Below, one piece after another: positions 26,034 through 35,300 of a DNA stretch of 64,000 nt. Source of the DNA: Betaproteobacteria bacterium (GTDB lineage: Bacteria; Pseudomonadota; Gammaproteobacteria; Burkholderiales; Usitatibacteraceae). The stretch covers positions 124,001-188,000 of the forward strand of contig JADJSD010000022.1 of the NCBI GenBank assembly GCA_016711875.1. Reading direction: 5' to 3'. The notes under the pieces were generated by a model, which was not told the DNA's origin, did not search any database, and saw only the letters and a list, made by a program, of their open reading frames with translations. The translations under genes were made by a program, and so were the position numbers. The first letter of the stretch is position 1; each line of letters opens with the position of its first letter.

Positions 26034-28103
26034 TCAGGTGCCCCGGGTATCGATATCGCCGGCCAGGTTCGGGTAGCGAACGTGGTCAACGAGTTCCTGG
26101 ACCTCCTTGTCGGGAGCCGGCGTGAGCAGGCTCACCACGAAGATGGTCACGATGCCGACGGGAACGCCGAACATGCCCGCCGAGATCGGATCGAGGCCGA
26201 ACCACTTCTGGATCGGGGTCGTGCCGAACCACTGGATGAACGTCGGGTAGGTGTGGACCATGTAGTACAGGCACACGCCCAGTCCCGCTCCGATGCCGGC
26301 GATGGCGCCCCACTTGGAGGCGCGCTTCCAGAAGATACCCATCACCAGCGCCGGGAACAGCGCGGACGCCGCCATCGAGAACGCCGCTCCTACCAGGAAC
26401 AGGATGTTTCCGGGCTTGAGCGAGGTCACGTACGCCGCGATGATGGCCACGCCCAGCAGCAGGAACTTGGACACCGTGATGCGAACCGCCGGCGAGGCGT
26501 TCGGGTTGATCATCTTGTAGTACAGGTCATGCGACAGCGCGTTCGCGATGGTGAGCAGCAGGCCGTCCGCGGTCGAGAGCGCCGCAGCGAGGCCGCCGGC
26601 CGCGACCAGGCCCGAGATCACGTAGGGCAGGCCCGCGATCTCCGGGGTCGCCAGCACGATCAGGTCACCGCCGATCACGATCTCGGCCAGCTGCACGATG
26701 CCGTCCTTGTTGATGTCCGTGATGTTGAGCAGTGTCTTGTCTACTGACTGCCATGCGTTTACCCAGGTTGGCAACTCGGCGAATTTCGATCCAACGACCA
26801 GCGTGTACACGTCGAATTTCGCCAGGACCGCGAGCGCGGGCGCCGTGAAGTACAGCAGGAAGATGAAGAAGAGCGACCAGAACACCGAGACACGCGCCTC
26901 CTGGACCGAGGGCGTCGTGTAGTAGCGCATCAGGATGTGCGGAAGCGCCGCGGTGCCGAACATCATGCAGAAGACCACCCCGATGAAGTTGAGCCGGGTC
27001 GTATCGCGGGCAGCCTCGTCCTTGCCCGGGAAAGGTGTCGCGTGCGGTTGCGGCGGGCCGGTACGGCCGGACGCTGCTCCCTTCTCCGCCGCCCATTTGG
27101 CCTTGGCCGCATCGGGCGTCGCCGGGAACTCCTTGAGCGCCTTTTCCGCCGCATCCACTTCGATCTTGGACGCCGCGGCCGTCTTGAGGTCCTCGACCTT
27201 TTTCGACAGGGCGTCCTTCTCGGCCTGGTAGCTGCCCGGCAGGCCCTTGATCTTGTCGTCAGCCGCCTTGGCGCGGTCGGCGAAGATCTGGCGGACGGCC
27301 TTCTCGCCCGGGTCATTCGTGAGCACCTTTTCGCGCTCCGTCACGCGCTCGAGCACCGTGCCATAGACCATCTGCGGGATCGGGATGCCCGTGTGTTTCA
27401 CGGAGAGCCAGACCACCGGGATCATGTAGGCCACGATCAGGATGATGTACTGGGCCACCTGCGTCCACGTGACGGCCTTCATGCCGCCCAGGAACGAGCA
27501 CACCAGGATGCCGGCAAGACCCACGAACACGCCGATGCCGAATTCCAGGCCCGTGAAGCGGCTGGTGATGATGCCGACGCCGTAGATCTGCGCGACGACG
27601 TAGGTGAACGAGCAAAGGATGGCTGCGATGACGCCCATCGAACGCACGATGTTCCCGCCGTAGCGCGCCCCGAGGAAGTCGGGAATCGTGAACTGGCCGA
27701 ACTTGCGCAGGTAGGGCGCGAGGAGCAGCGCCACCAGCACGTAGCCCCCGGTCCAGCCCATGATGAACGACAGGCCCTGGAATCCCGTGAGGTAGAGCGT
27801 GCCGGCCATGCCGATGAAGGAGGCCGCGCTCATCCAGTCCGCGCCGGTCGCCATGCCGTTGAAGAGCGCAGGGACGCGCCGTCCGGCGACGTAGTACTCC
27901 GCGACCTCCAGCGTGCGGCTCATGATGCCGATGCCCGCGTAGAGCAGGATCGTGAAGAACAGGAAGCAGTAGCCGAGCCACTTGTTCGGCACGCCCATCT
28001 TCTCGGCGATGGCGAGAATCACGACGAAGGCGACGAAGCCCCCGGTATAGAAGGTGTAGTACTTCTTGAGCTGCTGGGTGAAGGACTTCTGGCTGACGGC
28101 CAT
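26034..28103 (-). CDS. actP: Acetate/solute:sodium symporter, VC_2705 subfamily
   Basis: The protein has 689 residues. A sodium:solute symporter core of 13-14 helices is seen, with EYYVAGRRVPALFNGMATGADWMSAASFIG and GFQGLSFIMGWTGGYVLVALL, in parts. A soluble insertion of about 120 residues (250-370) between helices is charged, with coiled-coil-like heptads. A second extramembrane segment contains an EF-hand-like loop at residues 463-474 (DINKDGIVQLAE). The chain is longer than E. coli ActP (about 550) and fits the VC_2705 subfamily, which pairs with a DUF4212 subunit. The start overlaps the DUF4212 stop by one base (TAATG). Acetate as substrate is inferred from the acs and CrbSR-like genes nearby. 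Confidence 0.85.
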   Translation of the reverse strand: MAVSQKSFTQQLKKYYTFYTGGFVAFVVILAIAEKMGVPNKWLGYCFLFFTILLYAGIGIMSRTLEVAEYYVAGRRVPALFNGMATGADWMSAASFIGMAGTLYLTGFQGLSFIMGWTGGYVLVALLLAPYLRKFGQFTIPDFLGARYGGNIVRSMGVIAAILCSFTYVVAQIYGVGIITSRFTGLEFGIGVFVGLAGILVCSFLGGMKAVTWTQVAQYIILIVAYMIPVVWLSVKHTGIPIPQMVYGTVLERVTEREKVLTNDPGEKAVRQIFADRAKAADDKIKGLPGSYQAEKDALSKKVEDLKTAAASKIEVDAAEKALKEFPATPDAAKAKWAAEKGAASGRTGPPQPHATPFPGKDEAARDTTRLNFIGVVFCMMFGTAALPHILMRYYTTPSVQEARVSVFWSLFFIFLLYFTAPALAVLAKFDVYTLVVGSKFAELPTWVNAWQSVDKTLLNITDINKDGIVQLAEIVIGGDLIVLATPEIAGLPYVISGLVAAGGLAAALSTADGLLLTIANALSHDLYYKMINPNASPAVRITVSKFLLLGVAIIAAYVTSLKPGNILFLVGAAFSMAASALFPALVMGIFWKRASKWGAIAGIGAGLGVCLYYMVHTYPTFIQWFGTTPIQKWFGLDPISAGMFGVPVGIVTIFVVSLLTPAPDKEVQELVDHVRYPNLAGDIDTRGT

Positions 28104-28369
28104 TATTCGATCTCCCCTTCGTGAACGCCGTGTTCGTTGTCGTAGCTGCGCATCTTGAGTGCGTAGAAGCCGATGATGGCGACGTAGACGATCAGCGAGC
28201 CCTGGGCGGCCATGTAGAACGAGAGGGGCCATCCGAACATCTTGATCTCCGCCAACGGGATCGCGAACCAGATCACGACGAACGTCGCGATGAACCAGAT
28301 CACGAGCAGGATCGCCGTGAGCCGCAGGTTCTTGTGCCAATAGTCGATGTGATTCTGCGTCAGTTGCAT
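28103..28369 (-). CDS. DUF4212 small subunit of the symporter
   Basis: The protein has 88 residues and two membrane helices (LTAILLVIWFIATFVVIWFA and FYMAAQGSLIVYVAIIGFYAL). HIDYWHKNLRLTAILLVIWF near the start is the DUF4212 signature. The C-terminus is acidic (DNEHGVHEGEIE). These proteins nearly always precede VC_2705-type symporters and are thought to be small partner subunits, like YjcH with ActP. AAAGGAGG sits nine bases before the ATG. Confidence 0.88.
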   Translation of the reverse strand: MQLTQNHIDYWHKNLRLTAILLVIWFIATFVVIWFAIPLAEIKMFGWPLSFYMAAQGSLIVYVAIIGFYALKMRSYDNEHGVHEGEIE

Positions 28370-28566
28370 CGAGTCCTCCTTTTGTCAGCCGTTCCAGACA
28401 CGCGGAGGGCGCAAGACCCGGCCGGGCCTCGCTCGCTGCTCTGGCGCCCCGCGCTCCCTCTCACGGGGAGTCCGAGGCGCCGGCCGCTTGTTCTTCTTGG
28501 GTACCCTCCTCCTTAACGTGCCGGATGCTACGGCCTTCGTCCAATACCCGGCAATAGGGGGAAACC
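28370..28566 (-). promoter_or_regulatory. Upstream region of the symporter operon, candidate regulator site
   Basis: These 197 bases separate the DUF4212 gene from the response-regulator gene. AATACCCGGCAATAGGGGG at 28543-28561 has CCC/GGG half-sites in loose dyad symmetry and is the best candidate for binding by the adjacent LuxR-type regulator. A strong Shine-Dalgarno-like AAGGAGGAGG on the minus strand (28514-28505) has no start codon at a usable distance. Confidence 0.3.
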
Positions 28567-29205
28567 CTAACCCTCGGCCGGCGGGAGGCGATCGGGTCGC
28601 CGGGCGCCCAGGGTGGCCTTCACCAGCTCGGCCACGGAATCGACCGCCAGCTTTTCCATGATCCGTGCGCGGTGGGCCTCGACCGTCTTGATCGAGATCG
28701 CCATCTCCTCGGCGATGATCCGGTTCACCTTGCCAGCGACCACCCGCTCGAGCACCTCGCGCTCCCGCTGCGTGAGGGTGGCCAGGCGTTCCGCACGTTG
28801 CCGGGACTGCATCCTCTCGCCGCGGGACGCGGCATCGCGCCTGAGGCATTCCCCGACGAGCTCGACGATCCTCTTGTAATCGAAGGGCTTTTCGATGAAA
28901 TCGATCGCCCCGCTCTTCACGGCGTGCACCGCCTTCGGCACGTCCGCCCGGCCCGACAGGAAGATCACGGGCATGTCGATTCCCGCCTCCCGGAGGTAGA
29001 CCTGCAGCTCGAGGCCGCTCATCCCCGGCATGTACAGGTCGAGGATGAGGCATCCCGGCACCTCGGGCCGGTAGGCCTTGAGGAAGCTGCGGGCATTCGG
29101 GAAGGCCTCGGCGCGGATCTGGTTCCGGCGCATCAGCCAGACGAGCAGTTCGCGGATCGACTCGTCGTCGTCGATCACGTAGACGGTCGGTTCGACGGGG
29201 TTCAA
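28567..29205 (-). CDS. crbR: LuxR/FixJ-type response regulator, CrbR-like
   Basis: The protein has 212 residues. A receiver domain (VYVIDDDESIRELLVWLM, phosphoacceptor Asp in LILDLYMPGMSG, Lys in FIEKPFD) is followed by a LuxR helix-turn-helix (LTQREREVLERVVAGKVNRIIAEEM and ISIKTVEAHRARIMEKL). A TTG at 29205 is the start, overlapping the previous stop as TTGA. In Vibrio and Pseudomonas the homologous pair CrbS/CrbR (MxtR/ErdR) switches on acs and actP. The presence of actP, a CrbS-like kinase and acs here supports that role. Confidence 0.75.
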   Translation of the reverse strand: MNPVEPTVYVIDDDESIRELLVWLMRRNQIRAEAFPNARSFLKAYRPEVPGCLILDLYMPGMSGLELQVYLREAGIDMPVIFLSGRADVPKAVHAVKSGAIDFIEKPFDYKRIVELVGECLRRDAASRGERMQSRQRAERLATLTQREREVLERVVAGKVNRIIAEEMAISIKTVEAHRARIMEKLAVDSVAELVKATLGARRPDRLPPAEG

Positions 29206-29600
29206 GCGGGGCCCTTTCCGGCGGCGAGCGCCTTCACGCGTTCGAGCAGTTCGTGCGTCGAGAACGGCTTGGTCAGGTACTCGTCGGCACCGGCCGCCAG
29301 GCCGTTCTGGAGGTCCTGGCGACCGCCCTTGGCGGTGAGCAGCAGGATGCGCATGCCGGCCAGGGCGGGCTCGGCGCGGATGAACCGGCACACCTCGAGC
29401 CCGCTGCGGCGCGGGAGCATCACGTCGAGGAGCGCCACGTCGGGCCGGAAAGCGGTGAGAACGCCGAGCGCCTCCTCGCCATCGCGGGCGACCCGCGTGT
29501 CGAAGCCCGCCTTGCGCAGCAGGAACTCGAGCGACAGCAGGATGCTGGACTCGTCTTCGGCGATCATGACGCGGGCGGGCCCGGGATGCGGATCAACCAT
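29202..29600 (-). CDS. Single-domain response regulator (receiver only)
   Basis: The protein has 132 residues and is a lone CheY-like receiver: acidic pair in VMIAEDESSILLSLEFLL, phosphoacceptor Asp in DVALLDVMLPRRSG, and switch residues in ILLLTAKGG and YLTKPFSTHELL. There is no output domain. It overlaps the CrbS-like kinase gene by eight bases and the crbR-like gene by four, so all three are translated together. It could act as a phosphate sink or as an intermediate between kinase and regulator. Confidence 0.85.
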   Translation of the reverse strand: MVDPHPGPARVMIAEDESSILLSLEFLLRKAGFDTRVARDGEEALGVLTAFRPDVALLDVMLPRRSGLEVCRFIRAEPALAGMRILLLTAKGGRQDLQNGLAAGADEYLTKPFSTHELLERVKALAAGKGPA

Positions 29601-32346
29601 GGACCGCTAGCCGTTCCCCGGGCGCCGCCACCGGCAGGATGAAGTAGAAGACCGAACCGCGGCCCACCTCGCTCTGCACGCCCATGCGCCCGCCCAGGTG
29701 CCCGACGATGCGCCGGCAGATGGCGAGGCCCAGGCCCGTCCCCGCGGGCTTCTCGGTCATGGGATCGCCGACCTGGCGGAATTTCTCGAAGATCACGTTC
29801 TGGTGCTCGGGACTGATGCCGACCCCATTGTCCGCCACTTCCACCCGGACGGTGCTGCCGTCGCCCGCCAGGCGCACGATCACCTTGCCGCTGCCCGGCG
29901 TGCAGAACTTGACCGCGTTGGAGAGCAGGTTGAGCAGCACCTGCATCAGGCGGTCCCGGTCGCCCAGCACCAGCGGCGAGGGCACGAGCCGCGTCTCGAG
30001 CGCGACGCCCTTCGCCTTGAAAAGCGCGCTGGTCGCGCTCACCGCGTCCGCGACCACCTCGCGAAGGTCCAGCTCCTCGCTTCGCCACTCGGCGAGCCCC
30101 GATTCGAGCTTCGCGAGGTCGAGCACCTGGTTGATGAGGCGCGTGAGGCGCTCCGATTCCTTGATGACGAGCCCGAGGAAGCGCTGGCGCTCCGCGGCAT
30201 CGAGATCCGGGGTGTCGTGCAGGATCTCGGAGAACGCGCGGATCGACGTGAGGGGCGTGCGCAGCTCGTGCGTCACGGTCGAGATGAAATCGTCCTTCAG
30301 GCGGTCGAGCTCCTTCAGGCGCTCGTTGGCCCCCTGGAGGTCCCGGGTGGCCGACTCGAGCTCCGCCTGCTTTTCCTCGAGCCGGTGGCTGTAGGCGAGC
30401 AGCTGCGAGGCCTCGTCGATGATGGTCATCACCTGCTCGATCTCGAGGGGCTCCTCCTGGGCGACCGTGGCGACCATCGTGCGCGCGGAGGCCGCGCCGA
30501 TCGTTCCGGCCAGCTGGAGCTCCGCGAACCGCACCAGGTCGCGATCGCCTTCCAGCTCGTCGATGCGCTCCACCCCGCGATTCTTGGCGTAGGCCGCGAA
30601 AAGCTCGGCGGCTCGCGCCGGACCGAGAAAGCGGCCCACGAGCGCCTGCAGCGCCGAGGACGAGGTGGCCCCGCGCCAGCGCGAGCCGGGCTCGCCCGTC
30701 TGGCGGAAGACGTCCACGAATAGCGTCGCCTGGGCATGCTCGCCGGCGCGCTGGCTGCCGAGCATCGAGACGAGCACGTAGGCGCCCACGTTGAAGATCA
30801 TGCTCCAGAGCATCGCGTGCGTCGTGGCGTCGAGGCCCGCGAGCCCGAAGAGCTGCGTGGGCTTGAGCAGCTCGATGCCCCACGGCCCCCGCTCGAGGAG
30901 CTCGACCGCGAGCCAGTCCGACTTCGCGAAGGCGGGCAGCATCAACGTGTAGAACCAGACGACGAAGCCGGCCGTGAGGCCCGTCAGTGCCCCGCGCGCC
31001 GTGCCCCCCTTCCAGTAGAGTCCGCCGATCACGGCCGGTGCGAACTGCGCCACGGCCGCGAACGAGATGAGGCCGATGGAGACGAGCGCGTACGCCTCGC
31101 CGGCCAGCAGGTAGTAGAAGTAGCCGCCCATCACGATCGCGACGATGGCCGCCCGGCGGATGTCGAGCAGCAGGCTCGAGATGTCGCGCTGTTCCGTGAG
31201 GCGGAAGATCCGGACCCGCAGGAGGATCGGCATCACGAGGTTGTTGCACGCCATGGTCGACAGGGCGATCGTCTCGACGATCACCATGCCGGTGGCCGCG
31301 GACAGGCCGCCGATGAACACGAAGAGCGCGAGCCCCTCGTTGTGCATCGCCATCGGGAGGGTCAGCACGAACGTGTCCGCGTCGACGCCGCCTTCCGGAA
31401 AGCGCAGCAGGCCCCCGAAGGCGATCGGCAGCACGAACACGTTGATCGCGAGGACGTAGAGCGGAAAGGCCCACGCCGCCCGCTTCAGGTGCCGCTCGTC
31501 CGTGACCTCGATCACCGCGACCTGGAACTGCCGCGGCAGGAACACGAAGGCGAGCATCGAGAGCACCGTGAGCCAGGCCCAGCTCGCGTAGCCGCCCGCG
31601 GCCCCGCCGAACGGTGCGAGGAGCACGTCGAGGTCCGGCCGGCCCGCCGCCCGCGTGAAGATGTCGCCGGGCCCGGCGTACATGAAGAACGTGACGTAGA
31701 CGCCGACCGCGATGAAGGCCACGAGCTTCACGAGGGACTCGAAGGCGACCGCCGCGACCATGCCTTCGTGCCGCTCGGCGGCGTCGAGCTGGCGCGTGCC
31801 GAAGGCGATGGCGAAGAGCGCCATGAAGAGGGCGACGTAGAAGGCGGTGTCCTGCATCACCTGCAGGGAGCCCGCCGGCGGGGGCATCACGATCTGCGGG
31901 TACTGCAGGAGCACCTGGAAGCTGGTCGACACCGCCTTCAGCTGCAGCGAGATGTACGGCAGGATCCCCACCACCGCGATGACGGTGACGAGCCCGCCGA
32001 GCAGGGCGCTGTTGCCGTAGCGCGAGGAGACGAAATCGGCGAGCGAGGTGGTGCGCGTGAGCCTCGCGATCCGGATCATCTTGCGCAGCACGAACCAGCC
32101 CACGAGCAGCAGCAGCGTCGGCCCGATGTAGATCGGCAGGAAGCCCACGCCGTCGGTGGCCGCGCGCCCCACCGAGCCGTAGAACGTCCAGGCCGTCGCG
32201 TAAACCGCCAGGGACAGGCTGTAGACCCAGGGGTTGGCGATGATCGATCGCCCGGCGAGCGCCCGGCGGTCCGCGTACCACGCGATCGCGAAGAGGAGCC
32301 CGATGTACGCGAAGGAACTCGCGACGATGAACCAGCCTTCGAGCAC
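29593..32346 (-). CDS. crbS: Sodium:solute symporter/histidine kinase fusion, CrbS-like
   Basis: The protein has 917 residues and a GTG start. The N-terminal 510 residues are a PutP-like symporter domain of about 13 helices (FADFVSSRYGNSALLG-type motif, SLADFVSSRYGNSALLGG). A STAC linker follows (about 560-650, LQALVGRFLGPARAAELFAAYAKNRG). The kinase core has the phosphorylated His693 in VTHELRTPLTSIRAF, an N-box (NLLSNAVKF) and G-boxes (VADNGVGI, GTGLGLAICRR). There is no PAS domain or attached receiver. CbrA and CrbS share this plan; the acetate-gene setting favours CrbS. Confidence 0.85.
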   Translation of the reverse strand: MLEGWFIVASSFAYIGLLFAIAWYADRRALAGRSIIANPWVYSLSLAVYATAWTFYGSVGRAATDGVGFLPIYIGPTLLLLVGWFVLRKMIRIARLTRTTSLADFVSSRYGNSALLGGLVTVIAVVGILPYISLQLKAVSTSFQVLLQYPQIVMPPPAGSLQVMQDTAFYVALFMALFAIAFGTRQLDAAERHEGMVAAVAFESLVKLVAFIAVGVYVTFFMYAGPGDIFTRAAGRPDLDVLLAPFGGAAGGYASWAWLTVLSMLAFVFLPRQFQVAVIEVTDERHLKRAAWAFPLYVLAINVFVLPIAFGGLLRFPEGGVDADTFVLTLPMAMHNEGLALFVFIGGLSAATGMVIVETIALSTMACNNLVMPILLRVRIFRLTEQRDISSLLLDIRRAAIVAIVMGGYFYYLLAGEAYALVSIGLISFAAVAQFAPAVIGGLYWKGGTARGALTGLTAGFVVWFYTLMLPAFAKSDWLAVELLERGPWGIELLKPTQLFGLAGLDATTHAMLWSMIFNVGAYVLVSMLGSQRAGEHAQATLFVDVFRQTGEPGSRWRGATSSSALQALVGRFLGPARAAELFAAYAKNRGVERIDELEGDRDLVRFAELQLAGTIGAASARTMVATVAQEEPLEIEQVMTIIDEASQLLAYSHRLEEKQAELESATRDLQGANERLKELDRLKDDFISTVTHELRTPLTSIRAFSEILHDTPDLDAAERQRFLGLVIKESERLTRLINQVLDLAKLESGLAEWRSEELDLREVVADAVSATSALFKAKGVALETRLVPSPLVLGDRDRLMQVLLNLLSNAVKFCTPGSGKVIVRLAGDGSTVRVEVADNGVGISPEHQNVIFEKFRQVGDPMTEKPAGTGLGLAICRRIVGHLGGRMGVQSEVGRGSVFYFILPVAAPGERLAVHG

Positions 32347-32357
32347 GCGTCCCCCGC

Positions 32358-32555
32358 CTAGCCGCGACCCTCGATGACCGCCGCCGCCAGCGCGATCACG
32401 AGCGCCCAGGCCGCGAAAAGGTAGGCATACATCACGGGCACGCCGAAAACGGTCTGGCTCACGTTGAACAGGGCGAGCATCGGGTAGTTGAAGAGGAAAA
32501 GGCCCAGCAGGAAGAGGCAGGCGATGCGGTGGGCGCGCGTGATGGGCTTGTCCAT
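32358..32555 (-). CDS. Small membrane protein upstream of the CrbS-like kinase
   Basis: The protein has 65 residues and two hydrophobic helices (IACLFLLGLFLFNYPMLALF and VMYAYLFAAWALVIALAAAV), with a short polar N-terminus (MDKPITRAHR). It lies 11 bases upstream of the kinase gene and is probably co-translated. Small two-helix proteins often accompany symporter-type kinases. I do not recognise a named family, and the function is unknown. Confidence 0.7.
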   Translation of the reverse strand: MDKPITRAHRIACLFLLGLFLFNYPMLALFNVSQTVFGVPVMYAYLFAAWALVIALAAAVIEGRG

Positions 32556-32634
32556 GGCGTTCTCGGCGGGGGAACCCGCGTTCCGCCCGTAGTAGAGAGC
32601 GCCGCGCCGGGCGTTGTCAACGCCCGCGCCGCCG

Positions 32635-33333
32635 TCAGGTGAGCCAGCGGCTGGCCCCCGAGAGCCCCAGGAGCCGCCCGGCGGTCGGCGCGCCGATGAC
32701 CGGGGCTTCCTCCAGCACCCGCAGCATCAGCTGGGCGGTGGCGAGGCAGTCCGCGATGGCCCGGTGCCGGAAGGCGACGGGAATGGCGAACTGCTCGAGC
32801 CAGGCATCGAGACCCTCGAGGCGGCTCGCGTATTTCGGCCAGGCGAGCGGCGCGATGTCGGCGAGGTCGAGCCAGGGGCGCTTGAACGCGACGCCGAGGT
32901 GGTGGTCGATGGCGCGCTTCAGCATGATGGAGTCGAAGGGCGCGTGGAAGGCGACGAGCGGATCCTTGCCCACGAAGGCGAGGAAATCGGCGAGCGCCGC
33001 GTCGGGCGCCTCGCCCTCGGTCTGCTCGGTGCCGCCGATGCCGTGGACCTCGATGTTCTCGACGGAACTGGGGGCGTCCTGGCGCAGCACCGCCTCGAAG
33101 CTGTCGGCCAGGTCGATGGCGCCGTCGACGACGGCGAGCGCGCCCACGGCGATGAGCGCATCCCGGCCCGCATCGAGGCCGCTCGACTCCACGTCCACCA
33201 CCACCCAACGACCGGCCTTGGCCGGCCGGGACGGGTCGTACTCGCGCAGCGATTTCCAGTGCCGCAGGCGCTCGCTGACCGCCGGGTCGAGCGAGGGGCG
33301 AACGCCGCGGAACGGCCAGAAGGCGGGAGCCAA
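32635..33333 (-). CDS. DnaQ-like 3'-5' exonuclease
   Basis: The protein has 232 residues. The DEDDh exonuclease fold is visible with ExoI VVVDVESSGLD, ExoII in VAFHAPFDSIMLKRAI and ExoIII in FRHRAIADCLATAQ (catalytic His and Asp). The N-terminal 40 residues precede the domain. The start is a TTG at 33333, 11 bases after the DUF294 stop, without a strong ribosome-binding site. Homologues of this size are commonly found beside DUF294 and acetate-symporter genes. The substrate is not known. Confidence 0.8.
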   Translation of the reverse strand: MAPAFWPFRGVRPSLDPAVSERLRHWKSLREYDPSRPAKAGRWVVVDVESSGLDAGRDALIAVGALAVVDGAIDLADSFEAVLRQDAPSSVENIEVHGIGGTEQTEGEAPDAALADFLAFVGKDPLVAFHAPFDSIMLKRAIDHHLGVAFKRPWLDLADIAPLAWPKYASRLEGLDAWLEQFAIPVAFRHRAIADCLATAQLMLRVLEEAPVIGAPTAGRLLGLSGASRWLT

Positions 33334-33344
33334 AGCGAATGGGC

Positions 33345-35249
33345 CTAGAGCTGGTAGTCGAGCGCGACGCGATTCTGGAGCTTGCGCGCCTGCCGCAACG
33401 TCTCGCGCAGGATGCGGCGATCGAGGCTGTTGAGCGTGTCCGGATCGATCCGGTTGGGCTCCGTCGTGCCCAAGCCTCGCTCGAGGCTGTCCTGCGAGCG
33501 CAGGCGCAGCATCTGCACGAACTGGAAGGCGTCGATGGCGGTGGCCACGTCGTCCTCGCTCATGCGGATGCGCGGGCCCGCGCCGCGCAGGCGCTCGACC
33601 GTCGAGACCGCCGCGACGCCCGAGGAGAGCGCCAGGATCCGCGCGCAGTCCACGAACGGCCGCGACACCTGCCGCTTCAGGTCGATGGTGCCCCCCTCGT
33701 CGTTCTCGACCACGATGTCACCGAAAAGCCCCAGCGGGGGGCGCACCTGCAGTGCGTTCGCCGCCATCTGGCGCAGGAACGCCGGCCGGTCCTTCACCTT
33801 GCCGAGCAGGAACTCCCGCAGGCGATCGACGAGGGCGGCATCGCCGTGGAGCGCGCGGAAATCGAAGAAGATGGTCGCGTTGAGGAGCGCCTCCGGGTCC
33901 GCATTGCGCATCCAGTCGTCGAAGCGGTCGAGCCATTCCGGCAGGGCGAGGCACCACTGCGGGTTCCTCGCCATGATGTTGCCCTTGCACAGGGGGAAAC
34001 CGCAGGCGTCGAGCGTGCGGTTCACCTCGTCGGCGAAGGCGAGCAGCTTCGCGCGAAGCGCCTCGCGCTCCCCGGCGGGCGGGTCCGGGAAGATGATGGC
34101 GTTGTCCTGGTCCGTGGCGAGGGTCTGTTCGTTGCGTCCCTCGCTTCCCAGGCCCATCCAGCAATAGCCGACCGCCGCCATGTCGTGGTTTCGCCCGGCC
34201 AGTTCGAGGGCGCGCTCGGTCACGGCATCGTTCAGCGCCGAGACGAACTGCGTGATCTGCTCCGAGGCGACGCCCTGCGCGAGCATGGCGGTGCCGAGCC
34301 CGCGCACCTCCCGGGCGGCGAAGGCGAGCGCATCGACGGTGCCGGACTGCGCGATCTCCTTGCGCAGCCCCTGCATCGAGAGCCGCTGCAGGCCGAAGAG
34401 ATCGCGCTCGGAGATGACGCCGGCGAGCATCTCGCCCTCGAGGACGAGGAGGTGGCGGAACCCGCGTCGCGCCATCAGCTGCGCGGCCTCGCTGAGCGCG
34501 GCCGAGGCGGGCAGCGACGTGGGATTCCTCGTCATGACCTCCTCGACGGGCCGATCGAGGGACTGGCCCGCGAGCGCCACGCGGTCGAGGACGTCCGTCT
34601 GGGTGAAGATGCCCGCCGGGCACCCGTCCGCGTTCGTGAGGACCACCGAGCCGATGCGGCGCGCCTTCATGAGCTCGAGCACCTCGCGCACGCTCGCGCC
34701 CTGCGGCAGCGTCACCGGGGCGCGGCGAAGCGCCGTGCGAAGGGGCGAGGCCATCGTGAGCTCGTTGGCCGCCCGTCCGGCGTAGGCCTCGCGCGTGCCG
34801 CGCGTCGACAGTTCCAGCAGCGCCGCGAGCCGCTTCGTGCAGTAGGCGCGGAAGGGCGCGCTCGATTCCAGCGCCTGGTTGAACGCCCCCTCGTCGAGCA
34901 CGTAGAGGAACGTGTCGCTCGCCGCCGTGTAGCGAAGGCGCGTCGGTCGCCGCGCGATGAGCGCGCCGACCGGGAAGCACTCGCCCTCCGTGAAGGTGCC
35001 CGCCAGGTTGTTGAGCGAGACGCCCGAGGTTTCCTCGGCCTTCACCGCGCCGCGCTGGATGATGAAGAGCGCGTTGATGGGCCCGCTCTCCGGCGACAGG
35101 ATGGTGGCCTCGCGCGCGAAGTAGCGCAGCTTGAGCGCGCCGGCGAGGCGCTCGAGGGCATCCTGCTGCATCGCGTTGAACGGGGCGTGGCGCCGCAGCA
35201 CGTCCATCGTGGCGGCGAGCAGCAGGGGCGGGGGCGGTCGGGAGCTCAT
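33345..35249 (-). CDS. cNMP-binding / CBS-pair / DUF294 nucleotidyltransferase-like signalling protein
   Basis: The protein has 634 residues. The order is a cyclic-nucleotide-binding domain (about 20-130, ILSPESGPINALFIIQRGAVK), a CBS pair (about 165-290, MKARRIGSVVLTNADGCPAGIFTQTDVLDRV in parts and MARRGFRHLLVLEGEMLAGVISERDL), then DUF294. The DUF294 nucleotidyltransferase core is MGLGSEGRNEQTLATDQDNAI, with the paired Asp of GlnD-like enzymes, and DUF294_C follows. The ATG at 35249 starts the family N-terminus. This architecture accompanies VC_2705-type acetate symporters in other genera and may sense energy or nucleotide state. Transferase activity is not shown. Confidence 0.83.
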   Translation of the reverse strand: MSSRPPPPLLLAATMDVLRRHAPFNAMQQDALERLAGALKLRYFAREATILSPESGPINALFIIQRGAVKAEETSGVSLNNLAGTFTEGECFPVGALIARRPTRLRYTAASDTFLYVLDEGAFNQALESSAPFRAYCTKRLAALLELSTRGTREAYAGRAANELTMASPLRTALRRAPVTLPQGASVREVLELMKARRIGSVVLTNADGCPAGIFTQTDVLDRVALAGQSLDRPVEEVMTRNPTSLPASAALSEAAQLMARRGFRHLLVLEGEMLAGVISERDLFGLQRLSMQGLRKEIAQSGTVDALAFAAREVRGLGTAMLAQGVASEQITQFVSALNDAVTERALELAGRNHDMAAVGYCWMGLGSEGRNEQTLATDQDNAIIFPDPPAGEREALRAKLLAFADEVNRTLDACGFPLCKGNIMARNPQWCLALPEWLDRFDDWMRNADPEALLNATIFFDFRALHGDAALVDRLREFLLGKVKDRPAFLRQMAANALQVRPPLGLFGDIVVENDEGGTIDLKRQVSRPFVDCARILALSSGVAAVSTVERLRGAGPRIRMSEDDVATAIDAFQFVQMLRLRSQDSLERGLGTTEPNRIDPDTLNSLDRRILRETLRQARKLQNRVALDYQL

Positions 35250-35300
35250 GCGCGCGAGTCTTGCACGATGCGGCCCGGCGGGGATGACGGCCGTCAAAAG

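Noticed and set aside
28505..28514. Perfect Shine-Dalgarno AAGGAGGAGG on the minus strand upstream of the DUF4212 gene
   Set aside because: The following codon is GTA with no ATG, GTG, TTG or CTG at usable distance; the 39-codon frame after it has no sign of being translated.
29564..32281. A 905-codon frame overlapping the CrbS-like kinase on the same strand
   Set aside because: It is a shifted reading of the kinase gene; its sequence is Arg/Gly/Ala-rich with no motifs.
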